Origin: Thermoplasmata archaeon
GTDB lineage: Archaea > Thermoplasmatota > Thermoplasmata > Lutacidiplasmatales > UBA184
Length of the DNA stretch: 6,649 nt
Direction of reading: 5' to 3'
NCBI GenBank assembly: GCA_030037875.1
Contig: JASHPV010000115.1
Location: 1-6,649 of the forward strand
The notes beneath the pieces were generated by a model. That model was given only the letters and a program-made list of their open reading frames with translations, did not search any database and was not told the origin of the DNA. Shown here piece after piece: positions 6,362-6,649 of the stretch. The position numbers were made by a program, and so were the translations under genes. The stretch's first letter is position 1. Each line of letters starts with the position of its first letter.

Positions 6362-6649
6362 TCAGCCGGGCGGCGGTACGAGCTGGATGAGGGGAGCCTG
6401 AGCGGGGTTTCGGCGCGGAAAGTCCTTCAGGTACGCCCCGTAATAGGGCACACGCCGGGCGACCACGCGCCGGAAGGCCATCCGTAACTGGTCGTCGTCC
6501 AGGCCATGCGTCGGGATGAGGTCATCGTTCCGGTTGAGGCAGCCCTTGAGCTCGCCCTTGTGGGTGACCCGGATCCGGTGGCAGTTCATGCAGAACTCCG
6601 GGTTCGCCACCGGGTCGACCACCTCGACCTCGGCGCCGTCGAACAGGTA
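6362..6649 (-). CDS. moaA: GTP 3',8-cyclase MoaA, C-terminal fragment
   Basis: The last 95 residues of a MoaA-type radical SAM enzyme; the gene continues beyond the right edge. It carries the C-terminal [4Fe-4S] ligands in the family spacing C-x2-C-x13-C: FCMNCHRIR then KGELKGCL. MoaA uses one cluster for S-adenosylmethionine cleavage and this second one to bind GTP, which it rearranges in the first step of molybdopterin synthesis. The CHRIR, CLNRND and PYYG motifs look archaeal. The protein ends in a proline-rich VPPPG tail, whereas characterised MoaA proteins end in a Gly-Gly pair that reaches into the active site; here only one terminal glycine remains. The internal GTG at 6622 is not the start, because family-like sequence (YLFDGAEVEV) continues upstream to the edge. 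It supplies the pathway used by the neighbouring CODH and cofactor genes. Confidence 0.92.
   Translation of the reverse strand, partial: YLFDGAEVEVVDPVANPEFCMNCHRIRVTHKGELKGCLNRNDDLIPTHGLDDDQLRMAFRRVVARRVPYYGAYLKDFPRRNPAQAPLIQLVPPPG

Noticed and set aside
1..6649. CRISPR array, tRNA or rRNA genes, insertion sequence, defence island
   Set aside because: No spaced direct repeats, cloverleaf-like sequence, terminal inverted repeats, transposase or nuclease motifs were seen; nearly all bases belong to cox or molybdenum-cofactor genes.

Overview
The window is a GC-rich, tightly packed locus for an aerobic molybdenum-copper carbon monoxide dehydrogenase (CODH) and for making and loading its molybdenum cofactor. 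Almost every base is coding. The host is probably an archaeon. The clue is the C-terminal piece of MoaA at the right edge: its cluster segment reads FCMNCHRIR, followed by a CL-x-RND-type stretch and a PYYG motif, which resembles archaeal more than bacterial MoaA. The genes that appear to open transcripts also lack a clear Shine-Dalgarno (SD) sequence, while internal operon genes have G-rich ones, a pattern common in archaea that use leaderless mRNAs. A GC-rich lineage such as uncultivated soil Thermoplasmatota would fit, but this is inference and a bacterial host is not excluded.

Left block, plus strand, 1-3714: the 3' end of coxM (FAD subunit), coxS (two [2Fe-2S] clusters), coxL (catalytic subunit) and a short coxG-like gene. 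coxM/coxS overlap by 1 nt, coxS/coxL by 4 nt, and coxL/coxG are 26 nt apart, so this is one operon whose promoter lies outside the window. CoxL carries the form I active-site loop AYRCSFR, which marks a genuine CO-oxidising enzyme rather than a generic xanthine-dehydrogenase-family hydroxylase.

Middle block, minus strand, 3711-5411: one long gene encoding three modules in a single chain: a MocA/MobA-like nucleotidyltransferase, an XdhC/CoxI domain and a C-terminal YHS domain. It converges on coxG, and the two stop codons share one CTAG palindrome. Its modules match the late steps of CODH maturation: adding CMP to molybdopterin, handling and inserting the cofactor, and possibly binding metal. 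An 87-bp gap separates it from a divergent, stand-alone XdhC-family gene (plus strand, 5499-6353). The window ends with a minus-strand moaA fragment (6362-6649), which catalyses the first step of molybdopterin synthesis.

Together the genes form a nearly self-contained unit: MoaA starts the cofactor, the fusion protein and second XdhC protein finish and deliver it, CoxMSL oxidises CO, and CoxG probably links the enzyme to the membrane or quinone pool. The maturation genes coxD (AAA+ ATPase) and coxE (VWA protein) are not in the window. No tRNA, rRNA, CRISPR array, insertion sequence or long repeat was seen.
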